From Microcaldota archaeon (lineage in GTDB: Archaea > Micrarchaeota > Micrarchaeia > Anstonellales > Anstonellaceae): DNA of 15,971 nucleotides. Positions 6,437 through 14,205 of this stretch are shown in pieces (the stretch's first letter is position 1; the number at the start of each line of letters is the position of its first letter). The position numbers and the translations under genes were made by a program. The notes beneath the pieces are model-generated. The model saw only the letters and a program-made list of their open reading frames with translations, searched no databases and was not told the DNA's origin. The stretch lies in the NCBI GenBank assembly GCA_026396335.1, contig JAPLWZ010000110.1, forward strand, positions 1 through 15,971, in the 5' to 3' direction.

Positions 6437-7249
6437 CTACCTTTGGTTAGTTTTTTTCTGTGCATAAATGAACGGCGACGCGGATTCTGTGTGCTCCATC
6501 TGCACCTCAAAGCCAGCCTTCCTCACCATATCGGCAAACTTTTTGGGGTCGCCTGCAACTTTATGCACTTCGCCCATTATTTCGTGTGCGTTTTTCCAGC
6601 ACTGCGAATTCCCGAATATTTCAAACTCAGGTCCCTCCACATCGCACTTTACCAAGTCAGGCTGCACGCCGTGCTCTTTTGCAAAGTCATCCAAATTCTC
6701 AATATCAACCTCTTCGGTGCCACGGCTTCCTTCCATCTTTATTACTGAGTGCGCGTGACTTGCCGCTGCGAGGTAGAGCGTCATCTTGCCCTTTTTCGCG
6801 CCCATGCCTATCCTGGAGCATTGCACGTTTGGCAGCGGAGCGCAATTTTTCGAGAGCGCCTCGAAGTTCGACTTTTCAGGCTCAATCGCAAATATTTTTG
6901 CCTCAGGGTAGCAGGCTGCAAAGTACGAGCTGGCATAGCCCACATTCGCCCCCAGGTCAAAAACGGCATTCGGAGTTTGCGGGGTGCGGGGCAGGTATAT
7001 TTCGTGCAGGTAGATTTCGTCAAAAGCCCAGAAGCTGTCCGCCTTGGAAAAGTACAGGCGCGAGCGCTTGCCAGACGCAGAACGCACTGATGCATAGAAC
7101 GGCAGGAAAAATCCCATTTTCAATCGCACGCGTGCCTGAAGAGAGATGTAAAGGTAAATGAGCTTCAGCTTGTCAACAGGCCCGATGCCGTGCTTCAGGC
7201 AAAGCCCTATGCTGTGCGCCAGTTTGGCTGGCGCTGAGAAGATCCCCAT
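6437..7249 (-). CDS. FkbM-family SAM-dependent methyltransferase
   Basis: A 270-residue class I methyltransferase of the FkbM family, which usually O-methylates sugars in glycans or polyketides. The SAM motif VFDLGANVGYAS is at 96-107, the acidic residue for the SAM ribose at IEPE (122-125), and KCDVEG (201-206) is the FkbM post-I signature with D203. About 90 residues precede the domain and probably help bind substrate; no signal peptide or convincing membrane helix is apparent. The frame is open up to a GTG at 7294, but a perfect TATA palindrome lies inside that stretch (7273-7282), so translation should begin at the ATG at 7249, about 28 bases from the box. That would make a leaderless or nearly leaderless mRNA. 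It is the first gene of the minus-strand block containing the CDP-glucose genes. Confidence 0.87.
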   Translation of the reverse strand: MGIFSAPAKLAHSIGLCLKHGIGPVDKLKLIYLYISLQARVRLKMGFFLPFYASVRSASGKRSRLYFSKADSFWAFDEIYLHEIYLPRTPQTPNAVFDLGANVGYASSYFAACYPEAKIFAIEPEKSNFEALSKNCAPLPNVQCSRIGMGAKKGKMTLYLAAASHAHSVIKMEGSRGTEEVDIENLDDFAKEHGVQPDLVKCDVEGPEFEIFGNSQCWKNAHEIMGEVHKVAGDPKKFADMVRKAGFEVQMEHTESASPFIYAQKKTNQR

Positions 7250-7272
7250 GAGCAAACTCTTCGTCTGAAAGG

Positions 7273-7282
7273 TATTTAAATA
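7273..7282. promoter_or_regulatory. Palindromic TATA box between divergent genes
   Basis: TATTTAAATA is its own reverse complement and is centred at 7277.5 in the 68-base gap between the FkbM ATG (7249) and the transferase GTG (7318). Counting about 25 bases to the RNA start, the minus direction would begin at or within a few bases of the FkbM ATG. The plus direction would begin near 7303, just before the GGTG site at 7309-7312. One symmetric box may therefore serve both operons. Confidence 0.6.
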
Positions 7283-7308
7283 AGGGCGGGGCACGTATTA
7301 CCGTCAAA

Positions 7309-7312
7309 GGTG
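7309..7312 (+). promoter_or_regulatory. Ribosome-binding site that decides a GTG start
   Basis: GGTG stands 5 bases before the GTG at 7318. The spacing matches other genes in the window and supports this non-ATG start. Confidence 0.6.
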
Positions 7313-7317
7313 TACTA

Positions 7318-8514
7318 GTGAAAACTATCCTCTTCGTACCTTGCAACCGGCTGGGCACTGTCAGATTCGCCCTGTGCGCAAAGCACCTGCCCGGAGGCGT
7401 AAGGGTAATCGGAATATCAAACAAGCGCTTCATCCGCATCGGCGCAGAGGAAGCCATGCAGGAAGCGGGGATAAAATATGAGCGCATACAGTCGCTTTCA
7501 ATAAACGAGGTGCGCCGCCTTATTTCCAAGCACAAGCCAGGGCTGATTGTCACGGGCAACGATGCAGACACAATCGTGAACATGTTCGTGGTTGAGGGCA
7601 AGGCGCAGGGCATCCCTTCGCTTGTGATACAGGATGGCGCGGTTGCCGAAGTGGTGCACATCGCCGAAAAGAAAGTCTCCGATCTTTCCTACCTCTTCCG
7701 CATCTACAGCGCAGAATTCATGCTGCTTCGGTTCCTCTTCAAGCTCAAGCGGAAAATCTCCGGTGAAAAGGCAGGCCACCAGCTGGACGTCAATGAAATG
7801 GGAATTTATGCAACCGATATCTCTGCGTGGGGCGACTACTCGCGCCGCATATTCGAGAAGCGCGGCATATCCAATAAGGCAATACACATAACCGGCTGCC
7901 CGAACTTCGACCTTCTTCCCAAGGTGGAGCAGAAGGCGCAAGGCAGCAAGAAAGTTCTTCTTTATGCAACATCAGACATGCCAGGCGCGCGGCTTTGGAG
8001 CTGGGAGGAAACAGCGCAGGCTGCAGAAAACCTCGCAGCTGCAGTCTCACAGATCGGCGGCGTTGAGTTAATCATCCGCCCGCACCCATCAGAAAGTTTG
8101 AAACCTTACGAGGCGCTTCCGAAAAAATACCCGTGCGTCAAACTCCAGCTCCCAGGCACATCCGCAACCAACATTTACGGCGCAATACAATCCGCTGACG
8201 CAGTGCTCACTGAAGTATCCACTGTAGCATTCGAGTCGATTCTTCTTGGCAAGCCGGTTGGCATCATCAACTTCACCGGCAGGGAAGCATCCAAGAATTA
8301 CCCGGCAGCATACGTTGACTCGGGCGCGGCAATCAAAATTGCCTCAAAGCAATCTTGCAAGGACCAGCTGGAGGCGCTCCTTGGCAGCGTCGCACTCGCG
8401 AAAAAACTTGAAGAGGGCAGGAAATATTTCATAGCAGATCAGGTTTACCGCCTGGATGGCAAATCCTCAAAAAGGGTCGCAGACCTAATGGTGAATCTCT
8501 GCAAAGACAGGTAA
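7318..8514 (+). CDS. GT-B fold glycosyl/glycerophosphotransferase-like protein
   Basis: A 398-residue protein with a GT-B layout resembling CDP-glycerol glycerophosphotransferase, polysialyltransferase-like and UDP-GlcNAc epimerase-like proteins. The N-terminal Rossmann half contains LIVTGNDAD (76-84) and VIQDGA (103-108). The hinge has ITGCPNFD (191-198). The C-terminal half has LIIRPHP (251-257, the RPHP donor-phosphate motif) and the acceptor-end loop ADAVLTEVSTVAFESILLGKP (293-313) with its STxxFE pattern. No signal peptide or clear membrane helix is visible, so it would act on the cytoplasmic face. The start is GTG with GGTG 5 bases before it. It leads an operon with a capsule-synthesis-like transferase 11 bases downstream and probably adds a sugar or alditol phosphate to the surface glycan. 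Donor and acceptor cannot be read from sequence. Confidence 0.75.
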   Translation: MKTILFVPCNRLGTVRFALCAKHLPGGVRVIGISNKRFIRIGAEEAMQEAGIKYERIQSLSINEVRRLISKHKPGLIVTGNDADTIVNMFVVEGKAQGIPSLVIQDGAVAEVVHIAEKKVSDLSYLFRIYSAEFMLLRFLFKLKRKISGEKAGHQLDVNEMGIYATDISAWGDYSRRIFEKRGISNKAIHITGCPNFDLLPKVEQKAQGSKKVLLYATSDMPGARLWSWEETAQAAENLAAAVSQIGGVELIIRPHPSESLKPYEALPKKYPCVKLQLPGTSATNIYGAIQSADAVLTEVSTVAFESILLGKPVGIINFTGREASKNYPAAYVDSGAAIKIASKQSCKDQLEALLGSVALAKKLEEGRKYFIADQVYRLDGKSSKRVADLMVNLCKDR

Positions 8515-8525
8515 ATGGTGAACTG

Positions 8526-9944
8526 ATGGCAAATGCAAAATTCGCATATTATTTCTCGGACTACCGCGGCAAGGAAAAGCGCGCGCACGACAACCTGCGC
8601 TTTTTTGCCGACGCGCTCAAGCGCCACGGCCAGTTCTTCGGCGTATTCCGCTACAAGTTTGACTTCCTGAAAAACAACCCGCGCTTCACTGACCTTTCGC
8701 TCTACTACCTCTATGACCATTTGCCCAAACTAACAGCAGAGCAAGTCTCGCTGCTTGAATCGGAATATTGCATCCCATTCTCCACAGTGCGCATGATGAC
8801 GGTTGTCTCCCGCGTGCGCTATCCGAATATCTCTGCGCTGCCATCCGACATGGAATTCGCGCAGATAGTCGCATCATGGGTGAAATTCTTCAAGGAGAAA
8901 AAGCCGGACGTGTTCATCTGCGGGCTCATGGATGATTATGTTGGCATAATTGGCATGGAAGTTGCCCGCAAGATGGGCGTGAAAACCTCGGTGCTGTTCT
9001 CAGGCGGCGTTTACTCGGGCGAATACCTCCTTGCAGACATCAATTACCTGCCTGCATTCTACAGGAAATTCTCCAAAAAAGAGCTTGCCTTTGCCTCAAT
9101 AAAGGCAACTGAAGGGTTGACTGCCTCGAAAGTGATGAATGCAAATATCAGCAAGGTATTCAGCAAGTGGTTTGACCTAACCGCGCTTTGGATGGCGCCG
9201 AAAATGATTAGCGCAATTTTCACCAGCATCTACGGATACTATTTCGTAATCCCCAAGCTCGAGCGCAAGATGTGGCTCTCCACGTTCGAGCTCATCGGCA
9301 GGCAGACGAAGTACTTTGTCCGAAGCCAAATAAGCAAATTCTACTTCAAGGAAGAGCCGGTTGCGGGCGAAAAATTCGTTTTCTTCCCCCTTCACTTCAC
9401 TGATGATGCGGCAATAGTCACTGCAGTGCCTTTCCTGAACCAGATTAATGCGGCAGAAGAGCTTGCGCGCTCGCTTCCTGACGGCTGGAAGCTTTACATA
9501 AAGGCGCACCCGCACTGGAAGTGCGCGGACTTGAAAATTCCGGACATGCGCCGCCTTCGTGCAATACCAAACGCGCGGCTGATAAAATATGACGTTGGTG
9601 CAAAGGACCTCATACGTGCAAGCTGCTATACTGTTGTCATCAATTCCACTGTTGGCTATGAGTGCCTTGCGCTCCGAAAGAAAGTGTTCACACTCGGCAA
9701 CTTCTATCCCAGCGACATTATACCTCATTTGAATAATCCAAAAGACATAATCGCGCTCCAGTCCCACAAGTTCGACTGGGTAAAAATTTCGGATTTCATG
9801 GGCAATGTTTACCTGCACGGCGTGCGCTGCCCGCCGGACCTGTTCGCATTCGGCTCGCTGAACCAGGAAATCGCAAACCAGCTTGCAGACGCAATAAACG
9901 AATTCAGGAAGAGCAACCACAAAATAGGTCCAAGAGTCTGGTGA
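8526..9944 (+). CDS. Capsule polysaccharide biosynthesis-like glycosyltransferase
   Basis: A 472-residue protein whose second half resembles the capsule-synthesis family (KpsC/KpsS, PF05159-like, often beta-Kdo transferases). FVFFPLHFTDDA (284-295) parallels the PLQ-type entry strand, LYIKAHPHW (323-331) supplies the HP phosphate-binding motif, and VVINSTVGYECLALRKKVFTLG (370-391) is the conserved SxxxGxEAL loop. The N-terminal half has a Rossmann-like segment VFICGLMDDYVGIIGMEVARKMGVK (129-153) and a mid-protein hydrophobic, aromatic stretch (about 217-243) that may lie on the membrane. The start at 8526 has GGTG at 8517-8520 with a 5-base spacer. KpsC-like enzymes use CMP-sugars, which fits the two SpsF-type cytidylyltransferases in the neighbouring block, but I infer the donor only from context. 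Confidence 0.72.
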   Translation: MANAKFAYYFSDYRGKEKRAHDNLRFFADALKRHGQFFGVFRYKFDFLKNNPRFTDLSLYYLYDHLPKLTAEQVSLLESEYCIPFSTVRMMTVVSRVRYPNISALPSDMEFAQIVASWVKFFKEKKPDVFICGLMDDYVGIIGMEVARKMGVKTSVLFSGGVYSGEYLLADINYLPAFYRKFSKKELAFASIKATEGLTASKVMNANISKVFSKWFDLTALWMAPKMISAIFTSIYGYYFVIPKLERKMWLSTFELIGRQTKYFVRSQISKFYFKEEPVAGEKFVFFPLHFTDDAAIVTAVPFLNQINAAEELARSLPDGWKLYIKAHPHWKCADLKIPDMRRLRAIPNARLIKYDVGAKDLIRASCYTVVINSTVGYECLALRKKVFTLGNFYPSDIIPHLNNPKDIIALQSHKFDWVKISDFMGNVYLHGVRCPPDLFAFGSLNQEIANQLADAINEFRKSNHKIGPRVW

Positions 9945-9962
9945 ATTGAGGAGGTAATCTTC

Positions 9963-11282
9963 ATGGGCAAAGGTCAGGAACTCTGGAACAAGGCGAAGAA
10001 AATCATCCCTGGTGGAAGCCAGCTTCTCTCCAAGCGTAGCGAAATGTTCCTGCCAGACCAATGGCCATCATACTACTCAAAGGCATCCGGCTGCGAAATA
10101 ACCGACCTTGACGGCAGGAAGTACACGGACATGTGCATCATGGGTGTTGGGGCAAACATACTCGGCTACGCGGACCCGGACGTGAACACAGCGGTGAAAA
10201 AGAAGGTGGACGACGGCAATATGTCCACGCTAAACTGCCCGGAAGAAGTCGAACTCGCTGAAAAACTTCTTTCTCTTGATAACTGGGCAGGCGGCGTGCG
10301 CTACACCCGCACAGGAGGAGAAACAGTGGGCGTTGCTGTCAGAATTGCCCGCGCGCACACGAAAAGGGACGTTGTGGCATTCTGCGGCTACCATGGCTGG
10401 CAGGACTGGTACCTCGCCACCAACCTTAAGGACAAGAACGGATTGAACGGGCACCTTATCGCAGGTCTTGAGCCAAACGGCGTGCCAAAGGCGCTCTCAG
10501 GCACCGCGCTTCCATTCCACTATAACAAAATAGAGGAACTCGAGGCGCTTGTGGCAAAGCACGGCAAGCAAATCGGCGTAATTGTAATGGAGCCCATGCG
10601 CGACAAGCTCCCGCAGAATGACTTCCTGAAAAAGGTGCGAAAAATTGCAGACGAAACAGGCGCAGTTCTCATATTCGATGAAATAACCTCCGCATTCCGC
10701 GAGACAGCGGGCGGAATCCACAAGAAGCTTGGCGTGGAGCCGGACATTGCAACTTACGGAAAGGCAATGGGCAACGGCTACGCAATCGGCGCAGTAGTCG
10801 GCAAGGCGGAAGTAATGGACGCAGCGCAGACAAGTTTCATCTCATCCACATTTTGGACAGAAGGCATAGGTCCGACAGCCGCGCTTGCCACAATTGCGAA
10901 ACTTGAAAAGAAAAATGTGCCTGCGCACGTCGTAAAAACAGGCAACGCAATGGGCGACATTTGGGAAAAGCTTGGGGAAGATGTAGGCTTGCCAGTGCAC
11001 GTTGACCGCCAGTTTCCAGGTATCATGCATTTTGGCTTTGACGTTGAATACGCAAACAAGCGGGCAATTGACACGCTTTTCACACAGGAAATGCTTGCGC
11101 GCGGCTTTTTGGCAACAGGCGGCTTCTATGTTTCCTATGCGCACAAGCAGGAACACCTTGACAGGTATTCCGCGGCAGCTGGCGAGGTATTCAAGCTGAT
11201 TGCTTCCGCTGTAAAGGAAAAGAAAGTGGAAAAGCTCCTCAAGGGTCCAGTTGCGCACTCAGGATTCCAAAGGCTTACTTAG
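9963..11282 (+). CDS. Class III PLP aminotransferase, glutamate-1-semialdehyde aminomutase-like
   Basis: A 439-residue fold-type I class III aminotransferase. The N-terminus has the IPGG signature (15-18) of the glutamate-1-semialdehyde aminomutase branch. TGGET (117-121) supplies the phosphate loop, YHGW (143-146) the ring-stacking region, FDEITSAFR (238-246) the pyridine-binding D239, and ATYGKAMGNGY (263-273) the Schiff-base lysine K267. All catalytic positions look intact. A strong GGAGGT at 9950-9955 precedes the ATG. True HemL for tetrapyrrole synthesis is possible, but the company of two capsule-type transferases, and the convergence with a DegT aminotransferase/SpsF block, favours amination of a keto sugar. 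This branch is known to occur in bacterial polysaccharide and nonulosonate clusters. It ends 5 bases from the stop codon of the opposing block. Confidence 0.83.
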   Translation: MGKGQELWNKAKKIIPGGSQLLSKRSEMFLPDQWPSYYSKASGCEITDLDGRKYTDMCIMGVGANILGYADPDVNTAVKKKVDDGNMSTLNCPEEVELAEKLLSLDNWAGGVRYTRTGGETVGVAVRIARAHTKRDVVAFCGYHGWQDWYLATNLKDKNGLNGHLIAGLEPNGVPKALSGTALPFHYNKIEELEALVAKHGKQIGVIVMEPMRDKLPQNDFLKKVRKIADETGAVLIFDEITSAFRETAGGIHKKLGVEPDIATYGKAMGNGYAIGAVVGKAEVMDAAQTSFISSTFWTEGIGPTAALATIAKLEKKNVPAHVVKTGNAMGDIWEKLGEDVGLPVHVDRQFPGIMHFGFDVEYANKRAIDTLFTQEMLARGFLATGGFYVSYAHKQEHLDRYSAAAGEVFKLIASAVKEKKVEKLLKGPVAHSGFQRLT

Positions 11283-11287
11283 TTTCA

Positions 11288-12556
11288 TTAAGCCGGCGTG
11301 TAGCCCTCAAGCTCCTTCCTGTTTTCATATACCTTGCGCACTGCCGCGACAACATCCTGCATGTCCTTGTCTGTCGCAGTGGGGCGGCAAATTATCGTGA
11401 GCAGAAGCTCCTTGAAGTGCAGCCTTTCCGAAACAGGGCAGCTGTTGGGCGAATAGTCCGCAGAGCCCTTGTAGTGCTTGTAGATGAACGGCTTGTTGTC
11501 ATGGTAAATGGGTGAGTAATAAAGCGGCTTCACATAGCCCCCTGCGAACGGCACGCCTTCAGCGTTGAGCGCATCCACGAACTTCTTGCGCGGCACGCCT
11601 GCCTTTTCCTCGTCGTATCTGAATGCGAGCGCATAGAATGCGGAGTAGTCCCCTTCCGGTATTTTTTGCGGCACAAGGAATCCGAGCGGTGCAACCCCGT
11701 CCATCACGATTTTCGCGAGCCTATTCCTTTCAGCATTGAACTGGTCCATTTTCTTGAACTGCTCAATTCCTATTGCAGCGTCTATTTCAGTCATCCTGTA
11801 ATTCCAGCCAAGTATTGAAGATGAATAAGAGCGCGGCTGGTTTGCAAGTATTGCCTCGCCGTGGTTCCGCACCAAGCGCGCAACGTCTGCAATGTGATCG
11901 TCATTTGTTATGAGCATGCCGCCCTCGCCTGATGTGATGTTCTTGTTTTCTGTGAAGGAGAAAATGCCGCAGTCGCCAATGGAGCCGACTGGCTTTCCCT
12001 TGTAGCGCGCGCCCGGCGCCTGCGCACAGTCCTCAATCACTTTCAGGTTGTGCTTTTTCGCCACTTTCATAATGCCGTCTATGTCTGCGGGCGCGCCGAA
12101 CAAATGCACGGGTGTTATTGCCCGCGTGAGCGGCGAAATTCTCGCTTCAACAGCAGCAGGAGAAAGATTGAATGTTTCTGCATCAACGTCTGCGAATACC
12201 GGCACTGCGTTTGCCATGAGCGCGGACGTGGCAGTGGAGGTGAATGTGTAGGGCGTGGTAATCACTTCCTCGCCAGGCTGCACATCACACGCAACAACAG
12301 CAGCATGGAGCGCCGCAGTAGCGGAATTGAATGCAATTGCGTACTTTACCTTGTGATAGTCTGCAAAAAGCTGCTCGAACTCGCGAATTTTCTTGCCCCA
12401 AAGGAAATACTTTCCAGGCGATGCAACAAATGTTGAAAGCATGCCAGATTCCAGCACTTCCATTGCAGCTTTCTTTTCGCGCTCATCGATGACAGGGTGC
12501 GGCGGGAAAGGCGCTTCGCGCAGTTTCTTCCCTCCTAACAATGCAAGATTCGACAT
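11288..12556 (-). CDS. DegT/DnrJ/EryC1/StrS-family sugar aminotransferase
   Basis: A 422-residue PLP enzyme that transfers an amino group to a keto nucleotide sugar. FNSATAALHAAVVA (76-89) binds the cofactor phosphate. VIEDCAQA (173-180) gives D176 and Q179. The catalytic lysine is K205 in FSFTENKNITSGEGG, followed by NHGE (231-234) and the YRMTEIDAAIG acceptor loop (253-263). The lysine excludes an RfbH-type 3-dehydrase, in which it is replaced by histidine. Compared with ArnB-like enzymes (about 370-390 residues) it carries an extended N-terminus beginning LALLGGKKLREAPFPPHP, typical of the AHBA/scyllo-inosose-like branch. The start is the ATG at 12556, preceded by GGTGGT (12566-12561); an upstream TTG is rejected. 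It lies 12 bases after the Gfo/Idh/MocA dehydrogenase, which probably makes the ketone it aminates. Confidence 0.9.
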   Translation of the reverse strand: MSNLALLGGKKLREAPFPPHPVIDEREKKAAMEVLESGMLSTFVASPGKYFLWGKKIREFEQLFADYHKVKYAIAFNSATAALHAAVVACDVQPGEEVITTPYTFTSTATSALMANAVPVFADVDAETFNLSPAAVEARISPLTRAITPVHLFGAPADIDGIMKVAKKHNLKVIEDCAQAPGARYKGKPVGSIGDCGIFSFTENKNITSGEGGMLITNDDHIADVARLVRNHGEAILANQPRSYSSSILGWNYRMTEIDAAIGIEQFKKMDQFNAERNRLAKIVMDGVAPLGFLVPQKIPEGDYSAFYALAFRYDEEKAGVPRKKFVDALNAEGVPFAGGYVKPLYYSPIYHDNKPFIYKHYKGSADYSPNSCPVSERLHFKELLLTIICRPTATDKDMQDVVAAVRKVYENRKELEGYTPA

Positions 12557-12568
12557 ATAGACCACCAA

Positions 12569-13597
12569 TTAGAGTACGTAATCATCTGCCGCAAGCGGCA
12601 GGCTGACTTTCATTCCGTTGTTCTTCGCAGACTGGTGAAGCGCGCAGATGAGCTCAAATGCCTTCAGCCCGTCCTCGCCTGTTGACGAGGGCTGCTTTCC
12701 ATTCTCAAGGCAGTCAAGTATGTGCGCAACCGCCTGCGCCATGTATTCGCGCGGCGTATTTTTGTCAAACGGGAATTCCTTTGCCTTGAGCGCCTTGTAG
12801 CCTGAAAAGAGCGGGTGGTCCGCCACCTCGAAAAACTCTCCGTCAAACCCGCTCATTGTGATATTGATTCTTCCGGTTGTGCCAAGCAGCGCAAGCTCGA
12901 ATATCGCGTAGCACTTTGAATCGCACGCCTGCACGGTTGCAACCGTGCCGCTCTTGAATTTTATCATCCCGTCTATGTTTGTGTCCTTGTTGTTTGATGG
13001 CGAGGCGCTGTAATTGCCCTGCACCCATTCCGCGTCTCCAAGGTACATGAGCAGCAGGTCAAGCATGTGCGTGCCGGTGTTTGATATTCCCGCGCCGTAG
13101 TAGAACGTCGCCTGCTGCATTTTCCCTATCCCGCCTGATTTTATGACCGCATCCACGTTCCTGTGGAATGCATCCAGCCTGCGCTGGTGGTCTATCACTA
13201 GCATTATGCCTGCTTTCCTGCACGCCTCGACAAGCCTGCGCCCATCCTTGAGGCTGTTTGAAACCGGTTTTTCGCAGAATATCACTTTTGGCTTGTGCTT
13301 CACCGCTTCCTCGACAACCGGCCAGTGAAAGTCCTCGCGCGTGCACACGCTCACAATGTCGAGCTTTTCCTTTGCAAGCATCACTTTGTAATCAGAATAC
13401 GCGGATTCCACTGGTATGTTCCAGTGCTTGCGCGCCTTTTCCAGTTTTTCCGGGCTCACATCGCAAACCGCAACGAGCGCAGTTTTCGGGTTGTAAAAGT
13501 AAGCGCCTGCGTGCGACGCTGTTTTGCTCCGCTTCGGGTCGTCGGATGCTTCGCTGCCAATCATTCCGCAGCCAATGACGCCCGCCCTGAAAACCAT
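12569..13597 (-). CDS. Gfo/Idh/MocA-family NAD(P) oxidoreductase
   Basis: A 342-residue sugar or cyclitol dehydrogenase. The Rossmann motif VIGCGMIG is at 7-14, the catalytic-lysine motif CEKP at 108-111 (K110), and the C-terminal substrate domain contains NTGTHMLDLLL (173-183) with H177 and D180, the usual DxGxHxxD element in an Asn-first form. An insertion rich in Asp, Lys and Ser (about 17-30, SDDPKRSKT) follows the first glycine motif and lengthens that loop, as seen in some surface-polysaccharide members. The ribosome-binding site is weak (GGAAGT, 7 bases from the ATG). It stands 15 bases after the acetyltransferase gene and just before the DegT aminotransferase, the same trio as in pathways that oxidise, aminate and acetylate a nucleotide sugar (for example WbpB/WbpE/WbpD for UDP-diacetamido-uronic acid). 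Substrate unknown. Confidence 0.87.
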   Translation of the reverse strand: MVFRAGVIGCGMIGSEASDDPKRSKTASHAGAYFYNPKTALVAVCDVSPEKLEKARKHWNIPVESAYSDYKVMLAKEKLDIVSVCTREDFHWPVVEEAVKHKPKVIFCEKPVSNSLKDGRRLVEACRKAGIMLVIDHQRRLDAFHRNVDAVIKSGGIGKMQQATFYYGAGISNTGTHMLDLLLMYLGDAEWVQGNYSASPSNNKDTNIDGMIKFKSGTVATVQACDSKCYAIFELALLGTTGRINITMSGFDGEFFEVADHPLFSGYKALKAKEFPFDKNTPREYMAQAVAHILDCLENGKQPSSTGEDGLKAFELICALHQSAKNNGMKVSLPLAADDYVL

Positions 13598-13612
13598 AAA
13601 ATAAACTTCCAG

Positions 13613-14167
13613 TTACTTTTTCTGCTTTGCATCCCACTCGCTCCGCAGCAGGCTCATGCGCACCGCGTCGTAGTACTTGCCGTTCCTGTAAATTTCCTGG
13701 CGGAGTGCGCCTTCGCGCACGAACCCTGCGTTCTCGTACGATTTTACTGCGCGCGGGTTGTCCGCATTCACGCCGAGCCATACCTTGTTGAGGTTGAGCT
13801 TTTCAAACCCGTACTTCGCCATGAGTGCGGCAACTTCGCTTCCGTAGCCCTTGTCCCAGTAGTCCTTTTCGCCGATTACAATGCGGTATTCAGCAGAGCG
13901 GTAAATCGGGTTTATTGAGTAAAGTCCCGTGCTGCCTATCGGCTTCTCGGTTTTCTTGTCAATGATCAGAAAAACCACTTCGCTTGCGCTGCGTATGGAT
14001 TTTTCGTAGTCTTCAGTGAGCAGCTCCAGGTAATTGGGTTTGAGTCCCATGTACATATAGTGCGTCACTTCCGAGTCATTCGCCCACTGGAAGTACGAGC
14101 CGTCAAGGTCCTTTTTCTCAAAACCCCTCAAGTAAACTTTTTCGCCTGCTATGAATGGATGGTACAT
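13613..14167 (-). CDS. GNAT-family N-acetyltransferase (RimJ/RimL-like)
   Basis: A 184-residue GNAT acetyltransferase. It opens with GEKVYLRGFEKKDL, the usual first strand of RimJ/RimL-type proteins. Its acetyl-CoA site is IGEKDYWDKGYGSE (about 98-111), with the xxGxG loop as KGYG, followed by the LNKVWLGVNADNPRAVKSYENAGF segment (roughly 126-149), where the conserved Asn and Tyr sit. It most likely acetylates the amine installed by a nearby aminotransferase, as PseH does in pseudaminate synthesis. Two starts are possible. The ATG at 14209 overlaps the previous stop as ATGA and adds 14 residues. The ATG at 14167 has GGGGTG with the 5-base spacing typical of this window and starts close to the domain. 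I prefer 14167. Confidence 0.84.
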   Translation of the reverse strand: MYHPFIAGEKVYLRGFEKKDLDGSYFQWANDSEVTHYMYMGLKPNYLELLTEDYEKSIRSASEVVFLIIDKKTEKPIGSTGLYSINPIYRSAEYRIVIGEKDYWDKGYGSEVAALMAKYGFEKLNLNKVWLGVNADNPRAVKSYENAGFVREGALRQEIYRNGKYYDAVRMSLLRSEWDAKQKK

Positions 14168-14172
14168 GCGTT

Positions 14173-14176
14173 CACC
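14173..14176 (-). promoter_or_regulatory. Ribosome-binding site favouring the internal start of the acetyltransferase
   Basis: GGTG (within GGGGTG) lies 5 bases before the ATG at 14167 on the minus strand. The competing ATG at 14209 has only AAGGA upstream but gains an ATGA overlap with the preceding gene. Confidence 0.5.
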
Positions 14177-14205
14177 CCTATTTTTTCTTGCGATCTCCTG
14201 TTCTT

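Noticed and set aside
7250..7294. GTG at 7294 as FkbM start
   Set aside because: The TATA palindrome lies within the added codons, so the promoter would be inside the gene.
9177..10061. 294-codon ORF on the minus strand
   Set aside because: It lies antisense to the capsule-type transferase gene, has no family motif, and is cysteine- and valine-rich as expected of a shadow frame.
11288..12556. RfbH-type 3-dehydrase expected after RfbF/RfbG
   Set aside because: The PLP lysine (K205) is present, whereas RfbH-type enzymes have histidine there; it is also in a different block.
13295..13918. 207-codon plus-strand ORF
   Set aside because: Opposite strand of the Gfo/Idh/MocA and GNAT genes; composition (Ala, Val, His, Cys) is that of an antisense frame.
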